From assembly GCF_003670115.1 (NCBI RefSeq), contig NZ_QQTY01000002.1, forward strand, positions 744,001 through 808,000: a stretch of DNA of 64,000 bases, written 5' to 3'. The DNA comes from Natronorubrum halophilum. GTDB taxonomy: Archaea; Halobacteriota; Halobacteria; Halobacteriales; Natrialbaceae. Below the pieces are notes generated by a model. It did no database searches. It had not been told where the DNA came from and saw only the letters and a program-made list of their open reading frames with translations. Positions 55,023 to 63,929 of the stretch are shown here, piece by piece (positions within the stretch are counted from its first letter, which is position 1; the number at the start of each line of letters is the position of its first letter). The translations under genes were made by a program, and so were the position numbers.

Positions 55023-55257
55023 GCCAGAGCGCCGCGCCGAGGAGGAGTACCAGTACGACCGTCGCGCCGATCCGGGCCGTTCGTTGCTCGAGCGGGCCGT
55101 CGATGCTCGCGAGCGCCACAAGAAAAACCGGGACGAGTCCCATCCCGAGCAGGAATGCCGGACTGGGCCACTCGCCCGTCACGAGCGAGACGAGACCGAT
55201 TCCGATAGCCAGCCCGAGCGCCATCTGGAGCGCCCGACGAGCGTCCACGCGATCCAT
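55018..55257 (-). CDS. Small membrane protein ending in the repeat
   Basis: 79 residues, two or three helices: LQMALGLAIGIGLVSLVTG, SPAFLLGMGLVPVFLVALAS and IGATVVLVLLLGAALWL. The stop codon TAG (55018-55020) lies inside the terminal repeat of the MITE-like element, so the original C-terminus may have been replaced. An Arg/Asp N-terminus MDRVDARRA keeps it in the cytosol. Function unknown. 55258-55418 is intergenic with no other feature seen. Confidence 0.6.
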   Translation of the reverse strand: MDRVDARRALQMALGLAIGIGLVSLVTGEWPSPAFLLGMGLVPVFLVALASIDGPLEQRTARIGATVVLVLLLGAALWL

Positions 55258-55418
55258 ACGGCTCCTTCGGCGGACCTGTCAATAACGTGTTCGGTATCTG
55301 GACTCGATATCGGTGCTTTGTATCAGCAGTCGGTATCGGCACTGAGTATCGGTACTTGAGAATTCGAGTCGGAGCGACTCCGACACGGGAGAGTCGCGTG
55401 ATCGCGGGACGACGATGC

Positions 55419-55580
55419 TCAGTCAGCGACGGACTGCGCTCCGGTCGGACCGTGTTGTGAAACCAGGTGACCGGCGACTTCGCGATGCGTGTGGCTCCCG
55501 ACGAGATGATCGTCGAGGCTGCGGTCGAGGGCCAGCGTCTCCTGACAGATCGGACACGTGGTCGGCAGTTGGAATGTCAC
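55419..55580 (-). CDS. Small C2H2 zinc-finger protein
   Basis: 53 residues from GTG 55580 ([20 protein letters not shown]). [20 protein letters not shown], then [16 protein letters not shown] gives two Cys and several His, with H30 or H35 and a later His completing a C2H2-type site. The N-terminal extension in the open frame to 55715 is not used. Haloarchaea have many such single-finger proteins; this would be a DNA-binding or protein-binding regulator. Overlaps nothing; divergent from truD. Confidence 0.55.
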   Translation of the reverse strand: MTFQLPTTCPICQETLALDRSLDDHLVGSHTHREVAGHLVSQHGPTGAQSVAD

Positions 55581-55720
55581 GTTCCACGAGTCGGTCCCTG
55601 CGGACAAACCGAAACAGCCTGCATACGCTCGCCCGTTGGGTTCGATTCGACCCCTCGTCGTCAGCGTCGCTGCGAGAACGAACCGATTTATCCCCCGCAG
55701 CCGAAGCACCGCCAATCAGC

Positions 55721-57079
55721 ATGCGCCCCGCCCATCCTACAGAGCAGGCCGTCGGTATGGCACACTACGTCAGCGACGCCGACGGCGTCGGCGGCCACCT
55801 GCGCGAGGACGACGAGCACTTCCGGGTGCGCGAACTCGAGCGCTTTTCGACCGAGCCGATCGACGCGCCCACGGACGCCTACCCCCATCTCGTCTTTCGG
55901 GCGACGCTCTCGGGGTGGGATACCAACGACTTCGCGTCCCGGCTCTCGAACGCGCTCGAGATGTCTCGAGAGCGGGTCAACTGGGCCGGCACGAAGGACA
56001 AGTACGCGGTGACGACGCAGCTGTTCTCGGTCTACGGCGTCGACCCCGAAGACCTGCCGGACGTCGACGGTGCGGAGGTGGAGGTGGTCGGACGGGCGGG
56101 CCGATCCCTCGAGTTCGGCGACCTCGCGGGCAACGCGTTCGAACTCGTCGTCAGCGATCTCGGCCGGCCGGAAAACGCAGCGGCGATCGCGGCGGAACTG
56201 CACGCGTTCGGCGGCCTCGAGTCGGCGAGCTCCGACGACGAAACTTCGGTCTCGGTCGGCGTCCCCAACTTCTTCGGCCAGCAGCGCTTCGGCAGCCGTC
56301 GGCCGGTGACGCACGAGGTGGGCCTCGAGATCGCCCGCAGAGACTGGGAGGGAGCCGTGATGGCCTACCTCGGCAATCCCACCGATGCGGAACCCGAGGG
56401 TACGCAGGCGGCCAGAGCGTTCGTTCAGGAAACCCGCGACTGGCAGGAAGCCCTCGAGCGCTTCCCCAACCGCCTGCGCTACGAGCGTTCGATGCTCCAC
56501 GGCGTCGTGGAGTGCGACGGCGAGCCCGGTCCCAAGGACTTCAGGGCCGCCCTCGAGCGCGTCCCCTCGAACCTCCAGCGGCTGTTCGTCCACGCCGCCC
56601 AGTCCTACGCGTTCAACCTGATGCTCAGCGAGCGTCTCGAGCGCGGCCTGCCGTTCGACCGCCCCGTCGAGGGTGACGTCGCCTGTTTCGCCGACACCGA
56701 CGCCCCCGAGGGTCTCGAGTTGCCCGACACCGATCGCCTCCAGCGGGTCGACGAGCGCCGCGTGTCGTCGGTGACGCGCCACTGCGAGCGCGGCCGGGCG
56801 TTCGTCACCGCCCCGCTGGTCGGCACCGAGACCGAACTCGCCGACGGCGAGCAGGGCGAGATCGAACACGCCGTCCTCGACGACCTCGGCCTCGAGCCCG
56901 CGGACTTCGACCTTCCCGGGGAGTTCCACTCGACCGGCACCCGGCGGGCGATCCTGGTTCGGACGCCCCTCGAGTACGAGACCGACCCGCTCACGCTCTC
57001 CTTTGCGCTGCCGAAGGGATCGTACGCGACGGTCGTCCTGCGGGAGTTCCTGAAGGTCGATCCGGTCGATCTGGGCTGA
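55721..57079 (+). CDS. truD: tRNA pseudouridine(13) synthase TruD
   Basis: 452 residues from ATG 55721 ([20 protein letters not shown]). Makes pseudouridine 13 in tRNAs. The catalytic Asp sits in [44 protein letters not shown] and the TRUD-domain insert (about residues 210-360) fit the archaeal family. The C-terminal [20 protein letters not shown] is family-typical. The frame opens upstream, but the MRPAH start is in the expected place. A TATA-like GATTTATCC lies about 35 nt before. Confidence 0.94.
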   Translation: MRPAHPTEQAVGMAHYVSDADGVGGHLREDDEHFRVRELERFSTEPIDAPTDAYPHLVFRATLSGWDTNDFASRLSNALEMSRERVNWAGTKDKYAVTTQLFSVYGVDPEDLPDVDGAEVEVVGRAGRSLEFGDLAGNAFELVVSDLGRPENAAAIAAELHAFGGLESASSDDETSVSVGVPNFFGQQRFGSRRPVTHEVGLEIARRDWEGAVMAYLGNPTDAEPEGTQAARAFVQETRDWQEALERFPNRLRYERSMLHGVVECDGEPGPKDFRAALERVPSNLQRLFVHAAQSYAFNLMLSERLERGLPFDRPVEGDVACFADTDAPEGLELPDTDRLQRVDERRVSSVTRHCERGRAFVTAPLVGTETELADGEQGEIEHAVLDDLGLEPADFDLPGEFHSTGTRRAILVRTPLEYETDPLTLSFALPKGSYATVVLREFLKVDPVDLG

Positions 57080-57197
57080 GGTCACGGCATCGATCGCTCG
57101 TCACCGGCGCTGGCGGCAGATTCATGTCGCCACGGCGAATGGTTTCGAGACAGCTGTCGGCAAGCCGCGGCGAGCCGGCGCAGGTGCTCACACGATC

Positions 57198-57509
57198 ATG
57201 ATCGGACCGAATCAGGATTCCGAACTCGTCGACTGGCGGAAAACCACCGTCGACGGGCGGACGGTGTACGAACTCGAGTACGACGGCCCCGTTTCGGAGC
57301 CGACCGGCCAGCCGCGAACGCTGTTCGGCGCGAGCAGTGGCGGCACGGTCCCCGCCGGCGAGCAGCGCGTTCGCTTACCGGACGGTGAGCAGATTCCGGC
57401 GACCGAAGCGACGTTCGAGGCCGAGGGGTCGACGCTCCGAATCCGCCGCGAAGAGTCGTCGGCGCTGGACCGGTTCTTGCGATACCTTCCCTGGTGGACT
57501 CGAGCGTGA
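57198..57509 (+). CDS. Hypothetical protein, haloarchaeal
   Basis: 103 residues from ATG 57198. MIGPNQDSELVDWRKTTVDG, then PTGQPRTLFGASSGGTVPAG and a final RRPLWWTRA-like WWTRA tail. Beta-strand prediction by eye; no motif. A gene because codon positions are strongly GC3-biased and it fits the gap between truD and a convergent membrane gene. Function unknown. Confidence 0.5.
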   Translation: MIGPNQDSELVDWRKTTVDGRTVYELEYDGPVSEPTGQPRTLFGASSGGTVPAGEQRVRLPDGEQIPATEATFEAEGSTLRIRREESSALDRFLRYLPWWTRA

Positions 57510-57567
57510 GCGATGGCGTCGAACGGGACGAGCGCTCGCGCGAGGCGAATGCGGTTCCCTGCCGACC

Positions 57568-58083
57568 TCAGTCGAGATAATCCCGGAGCACCGCACCGAA
57601 GCCGGCGGCAGCGATACAGAGCGAGAGGAGGCCGCCGATCCCGGTCAGCGCGAGCGCGCCACTGAGTCCGGCGGCGACGAGCAACGGTTTCAGCCAGCCG
57701 TCCTCGCGTCCGACCAGTCGGTCGGCGATGGCGAGGTACGCGATGACGCTGCCGATCGCCCCCACCAGATACGCGACGATCGCGAGCGGAATGGCCACGA
57801 TGATTCCGACGATGGTGATGACGAGTAGCAGCGTCAGGACGAACAGACCGATCAGCGAGAGGATCCCGTAGACGAACGCGTTCACCGGATCCTCGAGTAC
57901 GTCGGCCATCATTCGCTCCGTGTACTCGGGGGCGACCGCGACCATGATCGCCCCGACGACCAACGTCGTCAGGAACGACCCGATGGCACTGCCGACGAGG
58001 CCGCCGGTCGTGCCGATGTCGACCCCCGGGTCGACCTGTACGACCAGTAGCTCCGCCATCACCGAGTGAACGAGTTCGATCAC
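57568..58083 (-). CDS. Membrane protein with four to five helices
   Basis: 171 residues (or 163 from the internal ATG at 58059). Helices about 28-52, 76-110 as a hairpin, 112-132 and 145-165. FLTTLVVGAIMVAVAPEYTE with an RMMADVLEDPVNAFVYGILS loop resembles membrane tails of haloarchaeal bactofilin-like proteins, but that domain is missing here. Function unknown. Convergent with the small hypothetical. Confidence 0.7.
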   Translation of the reverse strand: MIELVHSVMAELLVVQVDPGVDIGTTGGLVGSAIGSFLTTLVVGAIMVAVAPEYTERMMADVLEDPVNAFVYGILSLIGLFVLTLLLVITIVGIIVAIPLAIVAYLVGAIGSVIAYLAIADRLVGREDGWLKPLLVAAGLSGALALTGIGGLLSLCIAAAGFGAVLRDYLD

Positions 58084-58203
58084 GACTACTGACGACTAAC
58101 TGCAGCGAAATAAACGATCCTGTTGGAAGCCTGTCCCCTCAGACGAACGAACTTACTCCCTCCGCGCTAACAGGCTTTTGTTCGCTCGAGTCCTCCTCTC
58201 CCC

Positions 58204-58647
58204 ATGCGAAGTACTCGCTTGCAACAGCAGATGGACGACCTCGTGGCACAGGGCTGGACGCTCGAGGACGAGGACCGCGACCGCGTCGTCATGGTCGATC
58301 GGGAGTTCGGCTCGGTCGGCTCGCACATCCTCGTCGCGCTACTGACGATCTGGTGGACCATGGGGATCGGAAACGTCCTCTGGGGGGCGTACAACTACGT
58401 CTCGAACTCTCAGCGACGGGTGCTCTGGGAGGACACGACCGGGTGTCCGTCCTGCGGAGCGGACGTCGCCGTGGATGCCGCCTACTGTCCCGCCTGTGGT
58501 GACGACCTCGAGCGCAGCGTCGAGAACGCGGCTATCGACGAGAACGGGTTCGCCTGCCCGGCGTGTGAGGCGGTCGTCACCGAAGGCTCGCGGTACTGTC
58601 CGGCCTGCGGGACGAAACTCGCGGACGTGATGGAGCCGTCGGAGTGA
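58204..58647 (+). CDS. Membrane protein with two double zinc-ribbon motifs
   Basis: 147 residues. An N-terminal helix with DDLVAQGWTLEDEDRDRVV (a short motif seen in proteins that bind membranes), one transmembrane segment (SHILVALLTIWWTMGIGNVL), then two pairs of CxxC: CPSCGADVAVDAAYCPACG and CPACEAVVTEGSRYCPACG. These form two zinc ribbons of the double-zinc-ribbon type on the cytosolic side. Role unknown. Stands just upstream of surE but has its own spacing (72 bp). Confidence 0.78.
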   Translation: MRSTRLQQQMDDLVAQGWTLEDEDRDRVVMVDREFGSVGSHILVALLTIWWTMGIGNVLWGAYNYVSNSQRRVLWEDTTGCPSCGADVAVDAAYCPACGDDLERSVENAAIDENGFACPACEAVVTEGSRYCPACGTKLADVMEPSE

Positions 58648-58719
58648 TCGCGAGGCCTCCCTCGGATCGCTCGCGGTGAATAGATACTCGTATCCAGCCC
58701 CGTCCCCAACCCGGACGGT

Positions 58720-59550
58720 ATGGACGAGCAACCGAACATTCTCCTGACGAACGACGACGGGATCGACGCGCCGGGCATTCGGGCGCTCTACGAGGCGCTT
58801 TCGACCGTCGGTTCGGTCACGACCATCGCGCCGGACCGGAACCAGAGCGCGGTCGGCCGATCGCTCTCCTACGGCCGCACGAGTTCAGAGACCGACGACC
58901 GCTCGCTGGATCTCGAGGGCAGTGCCTTCACCTCGCCGGTCCCTCACACCGATCACGAGATCGGCTATGCCGTCAACGGAACGCCCTGTGACTGCGCCAT
59001 CGTCGGCGTCAACGCCATCGAGCCCGAACCCGACCTCGTCGTCTCGGGCTGTAACGCCGGGGCCAATCTCGGAGCCTACGTCTTCTCGCGCTCGGGCACC
59101 GTCAGCGCCGCGATGGAGGCCGCTTTCCTCGATACGCCGTCGATCGCCATCTCGCTGGACACGCTCGGACTCGAGGGTGACCTCGAGCCCGCACAGTTCG
59201 AACGCGCCGGTGAGATCGCCGCGACGCTCGCGAGCGGCGTCCCCGGTACGGGCCTGTTCGACCGCGTCGACTATCTGAACGTCAACGTGCCGCGTCCGGA
59301 TAGAGAGCCGAGCGGCTTCGAACTCACCCGTCCGACCGAGGTGTACGAGATGGATGCCACCCTCGAGAACGGCCGGTTCCAGTTGACCAACCGGCTCTGG
59401 CAGCAGATGGCGAACCGGGACATCCCCGATCCAGACGATACGGACCGCCACGCGCTGCTCGAGGGGAAGGTCTCGGTGTCCCCGATGACGGTCCCCTACG
59501 ACGTCGTGGACACGGAGCCGGTTCGGAACATCCTCGAGCGGATTCTATAG
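58720..59550 (+). CDS. surE: 5'-nucleotidase SurE
   Basis: 276 residues, family length. Dephosphorylates nucleoside monophosphates. The metal motif NILLTNDDGIDAPGIRALYE (Asp12, Asp13), the Ser of NQSAVGRS, and Asn in SGCNAGANLG are in place; FTSPVPHTDHEIGYAVNGTP forms the second metal region. Archaeal SurE proteins are dimers. Single gene. Confidence 0.94.
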   Translation: MDEQPNILLTNDDGIDAPGIRALYEALSTVGSVTTIAPDRNQSAVGRSLSYGRTSSETDDRSLDLEGSAFTSPVPHTDHEIGYAVNGTPCDCAIVGVNAIEPEPDLVVSGCNAGANLGAYVFSRSGTVSAAMEAAFLDTPSIAISLDTLGLEGDLEPAQFERAGEIAATLASGVPGTGLFDRVDYLNVNVPRPDREPSGFELTRPTEVYEMDATLENGRFQLTNRLWQQMANRDIPDPDDTDRHALLEGKVSVSPMTVPYDVVDTEPVRNILERIL

Positions 59551-59627
59551 CGGTAGGTTGCGTTTGCTACGTGTGCGAGCGCACGAAGGGATCTCACGTG
59601 AGGAGGGTAGTGACTGGGGCGATCGCG

Positions 59628-60926
59628 TTACTCCGGCGATTGGCTCGTCTCGGTTTGTAGACCGAAGTCGCTCGGCGTGGCCGCTTCAACGGCAGGGAGC
59701 CGTCGAAGCCGTGGACGCAGGAGGACGTAGACGGCTGTAAAACCGAAGCCGCTAGCGGCCAGTGCCATGGTTGTCGTTGTTCCCACGGACTCGGCGACGA
59801 TGCCGCCGACAAGTGAACCCAGCGGAAGCGTCGCCCCCGAGGCAGTGCCCTTCGTCGCGGAGACTCGACCGAGCAGGTCCGGCGGGAACACCCGCTGATT
59901 CAGGGTCGACGTAAGTACGCCTGAAACGCCAGCAGGAACCCATGCGAGACCGAACAAGACGATCGTGAGCGCCGCCGATGGTGCGAACACCGCCGCGATC
60001 CAGAAACACGCACCCAACCCGTGCGAAATGAGTACTGTCCCATAGGGAATGCCTTCGACGTACGGGCCGACGACCGATCCGATGAGGCGGCCAATGCCAA
60101 GCGCTCCCAGCAGCAAGCCGTAGGCCGCGGCTCCGCCGAGACCGTCGCCGAACGCCGGGAGAATCGCCAGCGTGACCCCGATCGTGAAGTTTGCGACGGC
60201 GGTTGTCAGCATCAGTTCGATGAAGACAGTCCCCCGGAGGATATCAACACCGGCCCGTAGATCTGATCCGTACGATCGGAGTACGGATTCGACGGTCGGT
60301 TCGGATTCGTTGGTTCCCTCCGTCTTGTCCGAATTCACGGGAGTCCCCAGCGTGATACCGGCGAATAGTACCGCAGCGGCGGCGAAGGTGAGCGAGTCGG
60401 CGAGGAATAGCGCCGTCACCCCGAAGACGGCGATGAAACCGCCTCCGAGCGCATCGAATACCATATCCAGTCCGAGCGTCACCGTCGCTAAGGCGGAGTT
60501 GGCCCCGGAGAGTCGGTCGTCATCGACGATACGAGGGAGGAGTGCGGACTCCATCGGTGCCATTAGCAGCGTTGCGAGCATGAGAACCGGAGCGACGGCG
60601 AACAACACGCCGACGCGTAGCTGTCCGGTTACCGCTGTGAGCGGCAGGACGAGTACGACAATGCCCTGGATCACCTGCGATCCGACGAGGATGGATCTGA
60701 GCGGCAGGCGGTCGACGAGTGGCCCGGCGAATACTTGCAACAGCCACGGGAGCAGCAGTATCGCGTTCAGAGCGCCAGTGACGAGACTCGAGCCGCTTAG
60801 CTCGAACGCGAGCCAGAGGACGGCTACCGTGTAGAGGCTATCGCCAGCGTTCGTCACGAACTGTCCGGCAAAGAAGCGCCGGAAGTCACGGTTCCTACAC
60901 AGCGAGCGCTCGGTGGCGGCGGTCAT
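59628..60926 (-). CDS. MFS transporter
   Basis: 432 residues from ATG 60926 (MTAATERSLCRNRDFRRFFA). Twelve helices in the bacterial MFS_3/enterobactin-exporter-like arrangement: FFAGQFVTNAGDSLYTVAVL, PLVDRLPLRSILVGSQVIQG, ALLPRIVDDDRLSGANSALA, and QRVFPPDLLGRVSATKGTAS. Exports drugs or siderophore-like compounds by family, unproven here. The TATA box is about 300 bp upstream, so a long leader or a second promoter must exist. Confidence 0.85.
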   Translation of the reverse strand: MTAATERSLCRNRDFRRFFAGQFVTNAGDSLYTVAVLWLAFELSGSSLVTGALNAILLLPWLLQVFAGPLVDRLPLRSILVGSQVIQGIVVLVLPLTAVTGQLRVGVLFAVAPVLMLATLLMAPMESALLPRIVDDDRLSGANSALATVTLGLDMVFDALGGGFIAVFGVTALFLADSLTFAAAAVLFAGITLGTPVNSDKTEGTNESEPTVESVLRSYGSDLRAGVDILRGTVFIELMLTTAVANFTIGVTLAILPAFGDGLGGAAAYGLLLGALGIGRLIGSVVGPYVEGIPYGTVLISHGLGACFWIAAVFAPSAALTIVLFGLAWVPAGVSGVLTSTLNQRVFPPDLLGRVSATKGTASGATLPLGSLVGGIVAESVGTTTTMALAASGFGFTAVYVLLRPRLRRLPAVEAATPSDFGLQTETSQSPE

Positions 60927-61208
60927 TGCGTCCCACCCCCGGGGAGCGTCAGCGAGTCTCCGGGTGGTGCGAGTGAACGGTTCGACTCCGGTTCGAACGT
61001 GAGTACGTGGTCGTGTGAGCCCCGGCAGTAGACCGGAAACTCGGCGGATGTCGGCATGTGCGTGTGCGTAGTCGAGAGGAAGTGCGTCTACCGAGGAGGT
61101 AGCGAAACGAGCCCGAATGCTGCAGCTATCGGGCCCGTCCAGAAGCCGGAGGCGAACGGGGGTTGAACACCGGGCGAACCGCAAGCCGGCAGGTCATAAA
61201 CGAACTAT
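60927..61208 (-). promoter_or_regulatory. Long untranslated leader of the MFS gene
   Basis: If transcription starts near 61200 from the TATA at 61228-61240, the leader before ATG 60926 is about 270 nt. The first ATG (61197) opens a 23-codon frame (MTCRLAVRPVFNPRSPPASG..., stop at 61126). No gene similarity in this stretch. The leader could carry control by upstream translation, or a nearer promoter was missed. Confidence 0.4.
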
Positions 61209-61225
61209 CACTACCGTTCGTAGTG
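61209..61225. promoter_or_regulatory. Operator-like palindrome in the MFS promoter
   Basis: CACTAC (61209-61214) and GTAGTG (61220-61225) form a perfect 6+6 inverted repeat with a 5-bp spacer. It lies directly between the minus-strand TATA-like CATATTTAAC (61228-61240) and the expected transcript start near 61200, where a repressor would block transcription. Confidence 0.5.
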
Positions 61226-61426
61226 TCGGTTAAATATGTTTTGGTACGTGCCTTTCTTTGGATTTGACACCGAGCGAACGGGTGGTCAGTAGAACGGCGA
61301 TACCGAGAGCGAGTTGCACGAGTGGTTCCGAATACCAAAACCGTACTCCTGACACGACCGCCGAGAGGCGGCGAGCGTCCCGGTCGAAAACCCGTCGGTT
61401 TTACACGCGCGTCGTGAACCACCGCT

Positions 61427-62182
61427 ATGGAGTGTCGCCACTGCGCCTCGCCGCTCGAGAAACCCGGGGACTACTGCCTCGTCTGCCGGGCACAGAACAC
61501 CGAGGCGATCGTCCTCGAGGCGGGACGCGATCGAGCGACGCTGACGATGCTCGCGGGCGACGGCGACGACGAAGACCCGTCGACGACCGAGATGGACGAT
61601 CCGGTACTGGGCGAGACGACGATCACCACGACGCCCGAAGACGGCGAGAACGAGGTCGTCGAACTGCGGAACTTCGCGGGCCAGATCGGCGACGAAATTC
61701 GGCGCAAGCGGCCCGAAGAGGTCTACGCGGGCGGGGAGCGCGAGGTGATCCGAGCCGTTCGAGAGGACATCCACCACCCCTTCTACCGCGTCGGCGACGA
61801 GGATCCCGTCGAGGCGGTCCTCGAGCGCCGCGGCAATCGCGCCCTCGACGTCGTCAACACGCCGCCGGCGGAGAAGATCGGCGGCAGCCACACGACGCTC
61901 ATCGGAGGCCGCACGGGGATGCGGGTCATCCACACCGTGGCGGATCATCCCCACGTCAAGAAGGTCATCCCGGGACCCATCGACGCCGGCGGGAAAGGCT
62001 CCCAGTCTGGCCTCCGGGCGAAGGTCACCCGCGCCGACGACGGCGGCAACGTTCGCATGCTCATCCGGGACGGCTCGAGCGTCCAGGAAAACCGCGTCGT
62101 CACGACCGCTCGAGATCGAGAGATGGGCGAGCGGATCCGAGACGACCTGAACGACGTACTGGACGAGTCGGAGTTTCAGTGA
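61427..62182 (+). CDS. DUF2103 predicted metal-binding protein
   Basis: 251 residues. The N-terminus MECRHCASPLEKPGDYCLVC has two CxxC pairs, a zinc ribbon. The rest (EVVELRNFAGQIGDEIRRKR, PPAEKIGGSHTTLIGGRTGM, RVIHTVADHPHVKKVIPGPI) matches the DUF2103 archaeal family. A TATA-like GGTTTTACAC lies about 28 nt before the ATG. Function unknown; may act on RNA. Divergent from the MFS leader. Confidence 0.8.
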   Translation: MECRHCASPLEKPGDYCLVCRAQNTEAIVLEAGRDRATLTMLAGDGDDEDPSTTEMDDPVLGETTITTTPEDGENEVVELRNFAGQIGDEIRRKRPEEVYAGGEREVIRAVREDIHHPFYRVGDEDPVEAVLERRGNRALDVVNTPPAEKIGGSHTTLIGGRTGMRVIHTVADHPHVKKVIPGPIDAGGKGSQSGLRAKVTRADDGGNVRMLIRDGSSVQENRVVTTARDREMGERIRDDLNDVLDESEFQ

Positions 62183-62298
62183 CCGCCGCGACGACCCGGA
62201 CCGTTCTCGGGCAAATACTGTCACGACCTGACGGAAGTGACACTGCCTGCTGGTTGTCGGCCCCTTATCCGACCGGGCGTAATTAGATATAATTAGCC

Positions 62299-62502
62299 AT
62301 GCTCGAGCGTCCCGACGCCGTCCTGGCCGCGATTCCGCTGCTCGCGGTAAGCGGGCTCGCCCTCCGATCGGTCATCGTAGTGACGGGGCTCGGAACGGGA
62401 CTGCTTGCCGCCCCGCTGGCCCCCGTCGGCTACCTCGCCGCCCTCGCGTTGGTCGTCCGGGAGTTGTTCAGCGGGCCGGTCGCGGAACGGGCCGACGGGT
62501 AG
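62299..62502 (+). CDS. Small two-helix membrane protein
   Basis: 67 residues. Hydrophobic helices AAIPLLAVSGLALRSVIVVT and LAAPLAPVGYLAALALVVRE with short polar ends. A plain small membrane protein; no motif. Lies just before rpl37ae on the same strand, 73 bp away, with the rpl37ae promoter between. Confidence 0.6.
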   Translation: MLERPDAVLAAIPLLAVSGLALRSVIVVTGLGTGLLAAPLAPVGYLAALALVVRELFSGPVAERADG

Positions 62503-62575
62503 GCGGTGAGCGCGGCGGTTCGGTCCGTCGCGACTCAACAGGTTTAAGAATCCGCTGGGGATAGCTAGTCCTACT

Positions 62576-62839
62576 ATGGCCAATAACGGAATCGTTGGTA
62601 GCGCAGGCCGCTTTGGTGCACGCTACGGTCGTGTTGCTCGACGTCGCGTCAGCGAAATCGAAGACGACATGCAAAGCTCCCAGGTCGACGGTGACGACGT
62701 GACGCGCGTCGGCACCGGTATCTGGAAGAACGAAGAAACGGGAGAGGTCTTCACCGGCGGTGCCTACCGGCCGGAGACGCCCGCCGGCCAAACCGTCAAG
62801 CGTTCGATCCGCGCTGCACTGGCCGAAGACGACGAATAA
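62576..62839 (+). CDS. rpl37ae: 50S ribosomal protein L37Ae without zinc-binding cysteines
   Basis: 87 residues. The ends are plainly L37Ae: [20 protein letters not shown] at the front and [20 protein letters not shown] with [14 protein letters not shown] at the back. Typical archaeal L37Ae has two CxxC pairs between and around GTGIW; here those regions read [10 protein letters not shown] and KNEETGEVF, and the protein has no Cys at all. The frame is continuous, so this is not a sequencing shift. It is followed by rpoP and pcc1, the usual archaeal order, so it is the normal gene copy. It binds 23S rRNA in the large subunit; the fold must be held without zinc. Confidence 0.85.
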   Translation: MANNGIVGSAGRFGARYGRVARRRVSEIEDDMQSSQVDGDDVTRVGTGIWKNEETGEVFTGGAYRPETPAGQTVKRSIRAALAEDDE

Positions 62840-62861
62840 CGACGACCGACACTGATTCAGT

Positions 62862-62996
62862 ATGAGTTACAAATGCTCCCGCTGTAAACGCGACGTCCAG
62901 ATCGACGAGTACGGCGGCGTCCGCTGTCCCTACTGTGGCCACCGCGTGCTCCTGAAAGAGCGCAGCCGCGACGTCAAGGAAGTCGCCGTCGAGTAA
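62862..62996 (+). CDS. rpoP: DNA-directed RNA polymerase subunit P (Rpo12)
   Basis: 44 residues. [20 protein letters not shown] and [20 protein letters not shown] give the four Cys of the RpoP/Rpb12 zinc ribbon. It sits at the Rpo3-Rpo10 platform of archaeal RNA polymerase. Twenty-two bases after rpl37ae and followed by pcc1 ten bases on; one operon. Confidence 0.95.
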   Translation: MSYKCSRCKRDVQIDEYGGVRCPYCGHRVLLKERSRDVKEVAVE

Positions 62997-63006
62997 CGAT
63001 TCGCCC

Positions 63007-63273
63007 GTGTCTTCTCACGACGCGACTCTCGAATTTTCGTACGAGACGCCGTCTTGCGCACGGATCGTCGCCGAAAGCGTCGCCCGCGAGATCGGCGAGA
63101 TCGACGACGAGCGCTCCCGAACGACGGTCGAGCGCGACGGGTCGGTCGTCCGAATCGAGATCGCCGCCGCGGACCTGATCGCGCTTCGAGCCGCGCTCAA
63201 CACCTGGTTCTCGCTGGTCGACGTGGCCGAGCGAACGGCAGCTATCGGTGTAGCGTCGCTCGAAGGGCGTTGA
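63007..63273 (+). CDS. pcc1: KEOPS complex subunit Pcc1
   Basis: 88 residues from GTG 63007 (MSSHDATLEFSYETPSCARI). Pcc1 dimerises the KEOPS complex, which makes t6A37 in tRNAs. RTTVERDGSVVRIEIAAADL and RAALNTWFSLVDVAERTAAI match the family's fold and C-terminal helix. Third in the rpl37ae-rpoP-pcc1 operon. Confidence 0.88.
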   Translation: MSSHDATLEFSYETPSCARIVAESVAREIGEIDDERSRTTVERDGSVVRIEIAAADLIALRAALNTWFSLVDVAERTAAIGVASLEGR

Positions 63274-63364
63274 TCGACGAGGGCGCGTCGGTCCACGTCG
63301 GGTGCTCGCGAACGCCTCGAGCGAGTCGACGATTCCGTCTCGGGATGGCAGTTGCCTGTTTCCG

Positions 63365-63370
63365 TTTTTT
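63365..63370 (+). terminator. T-tract downstream of pcc1
   Basis: Six T residues about 90 bases after the pcc1 stop and 25 bases before the next ATG. It may end the ribosomal operon, though the same tract could serve as a weak promoter element for the next gene. Confidence 0.35.
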
Positions 63371-63394
63371 GCCCGTCGAGGGTGAGGATGAGTT

Positions 63395-63889
63395 ATGACG
63401 ACGGTCACCAGTACCCGACGCCGGCTCCTGCTGGCGGGCGGGGCGATCGGGTTCGGGTTCGGCGCTGTTATCGACACCGTGCTCTTCCACCTGATATTCC
63501 AGACGCACCACCTCCTCTCGGGGTACTACGATCCGTACAGTCTCGACGGACTGCGGACGAACGTCATGTTCGACGGGCTCTTCTTGCTGGCCACGCTCGG
63601 GATCACGGCCGCCGGACTCGGGCTACTCTGGGTCACCGTCAACGGGACCGCCGAACGGTTCTCGACGCGGTACCTCGTCGGTTGGATCGTCGTCGGCGCG
63701 GGCGTGTTCAACGTCTACGACGGCATCGTCGACCACTACGTGCTCGACCTGCACAACGTCGTCCACGGCACCGAGGCGTGGAACCCCCCGTGGATCGGCG
63801 TGAGCCTCTTGTTGCTCGCGCTCGGATGGGGTATCCTTCGAACGGTCGACGGGCACGTCCCGTCCGCCGACGCGAGCCGGCTCGAATAA
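63395..63889 (+). CDS. DUF2243-like membrane protein
   Basis: 164 residues, four helices. GFGFGAVIDTVLFHLIFQTH with HHLLSGYYDPY is the DUF2243 hallmark: a buried Asp and a run of His. GWIVVGAGVFNVYDGIVDHY with HNVVHGTEAWN repeats the Asp/His pattern in the second half. Predicted to bind metal in the membrane; no function known. Stands alone after the ribosomal operon. Confidence 0.78.
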   Translation: MTTVTSTRRRLLLAGGAIGFGFGAVIDTVLFHLIFQTHHLLSGYYDPYSLDGLRTNVMFDGLFLLATLGITAAGLGLLWVTVNGTAERFSTRYLVGWIVVGAGVFNVYDGIVDHYVLDLHNVVHGTEAWNPPWIGVSLLLLALGWGILRTVDGHVPSADASRLE

Positions 63890-63929
63890 CGAATTCCGCC
63901 GGCACCGAGCAGACTGACGGACGGCGACG

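Noticed and set aside
55688-57085. 465-codon antisense ORF over truD
   Set aside because: No similarity or start signal; a shadow of truD's GC-rich codons.
61126-61422. 98-codon minus-strand ORF upstream of the MFS gene
   Set aside because: Basic, low-complexity, crosses the promoter; only its last 23 codons follow the predicted transcript start.
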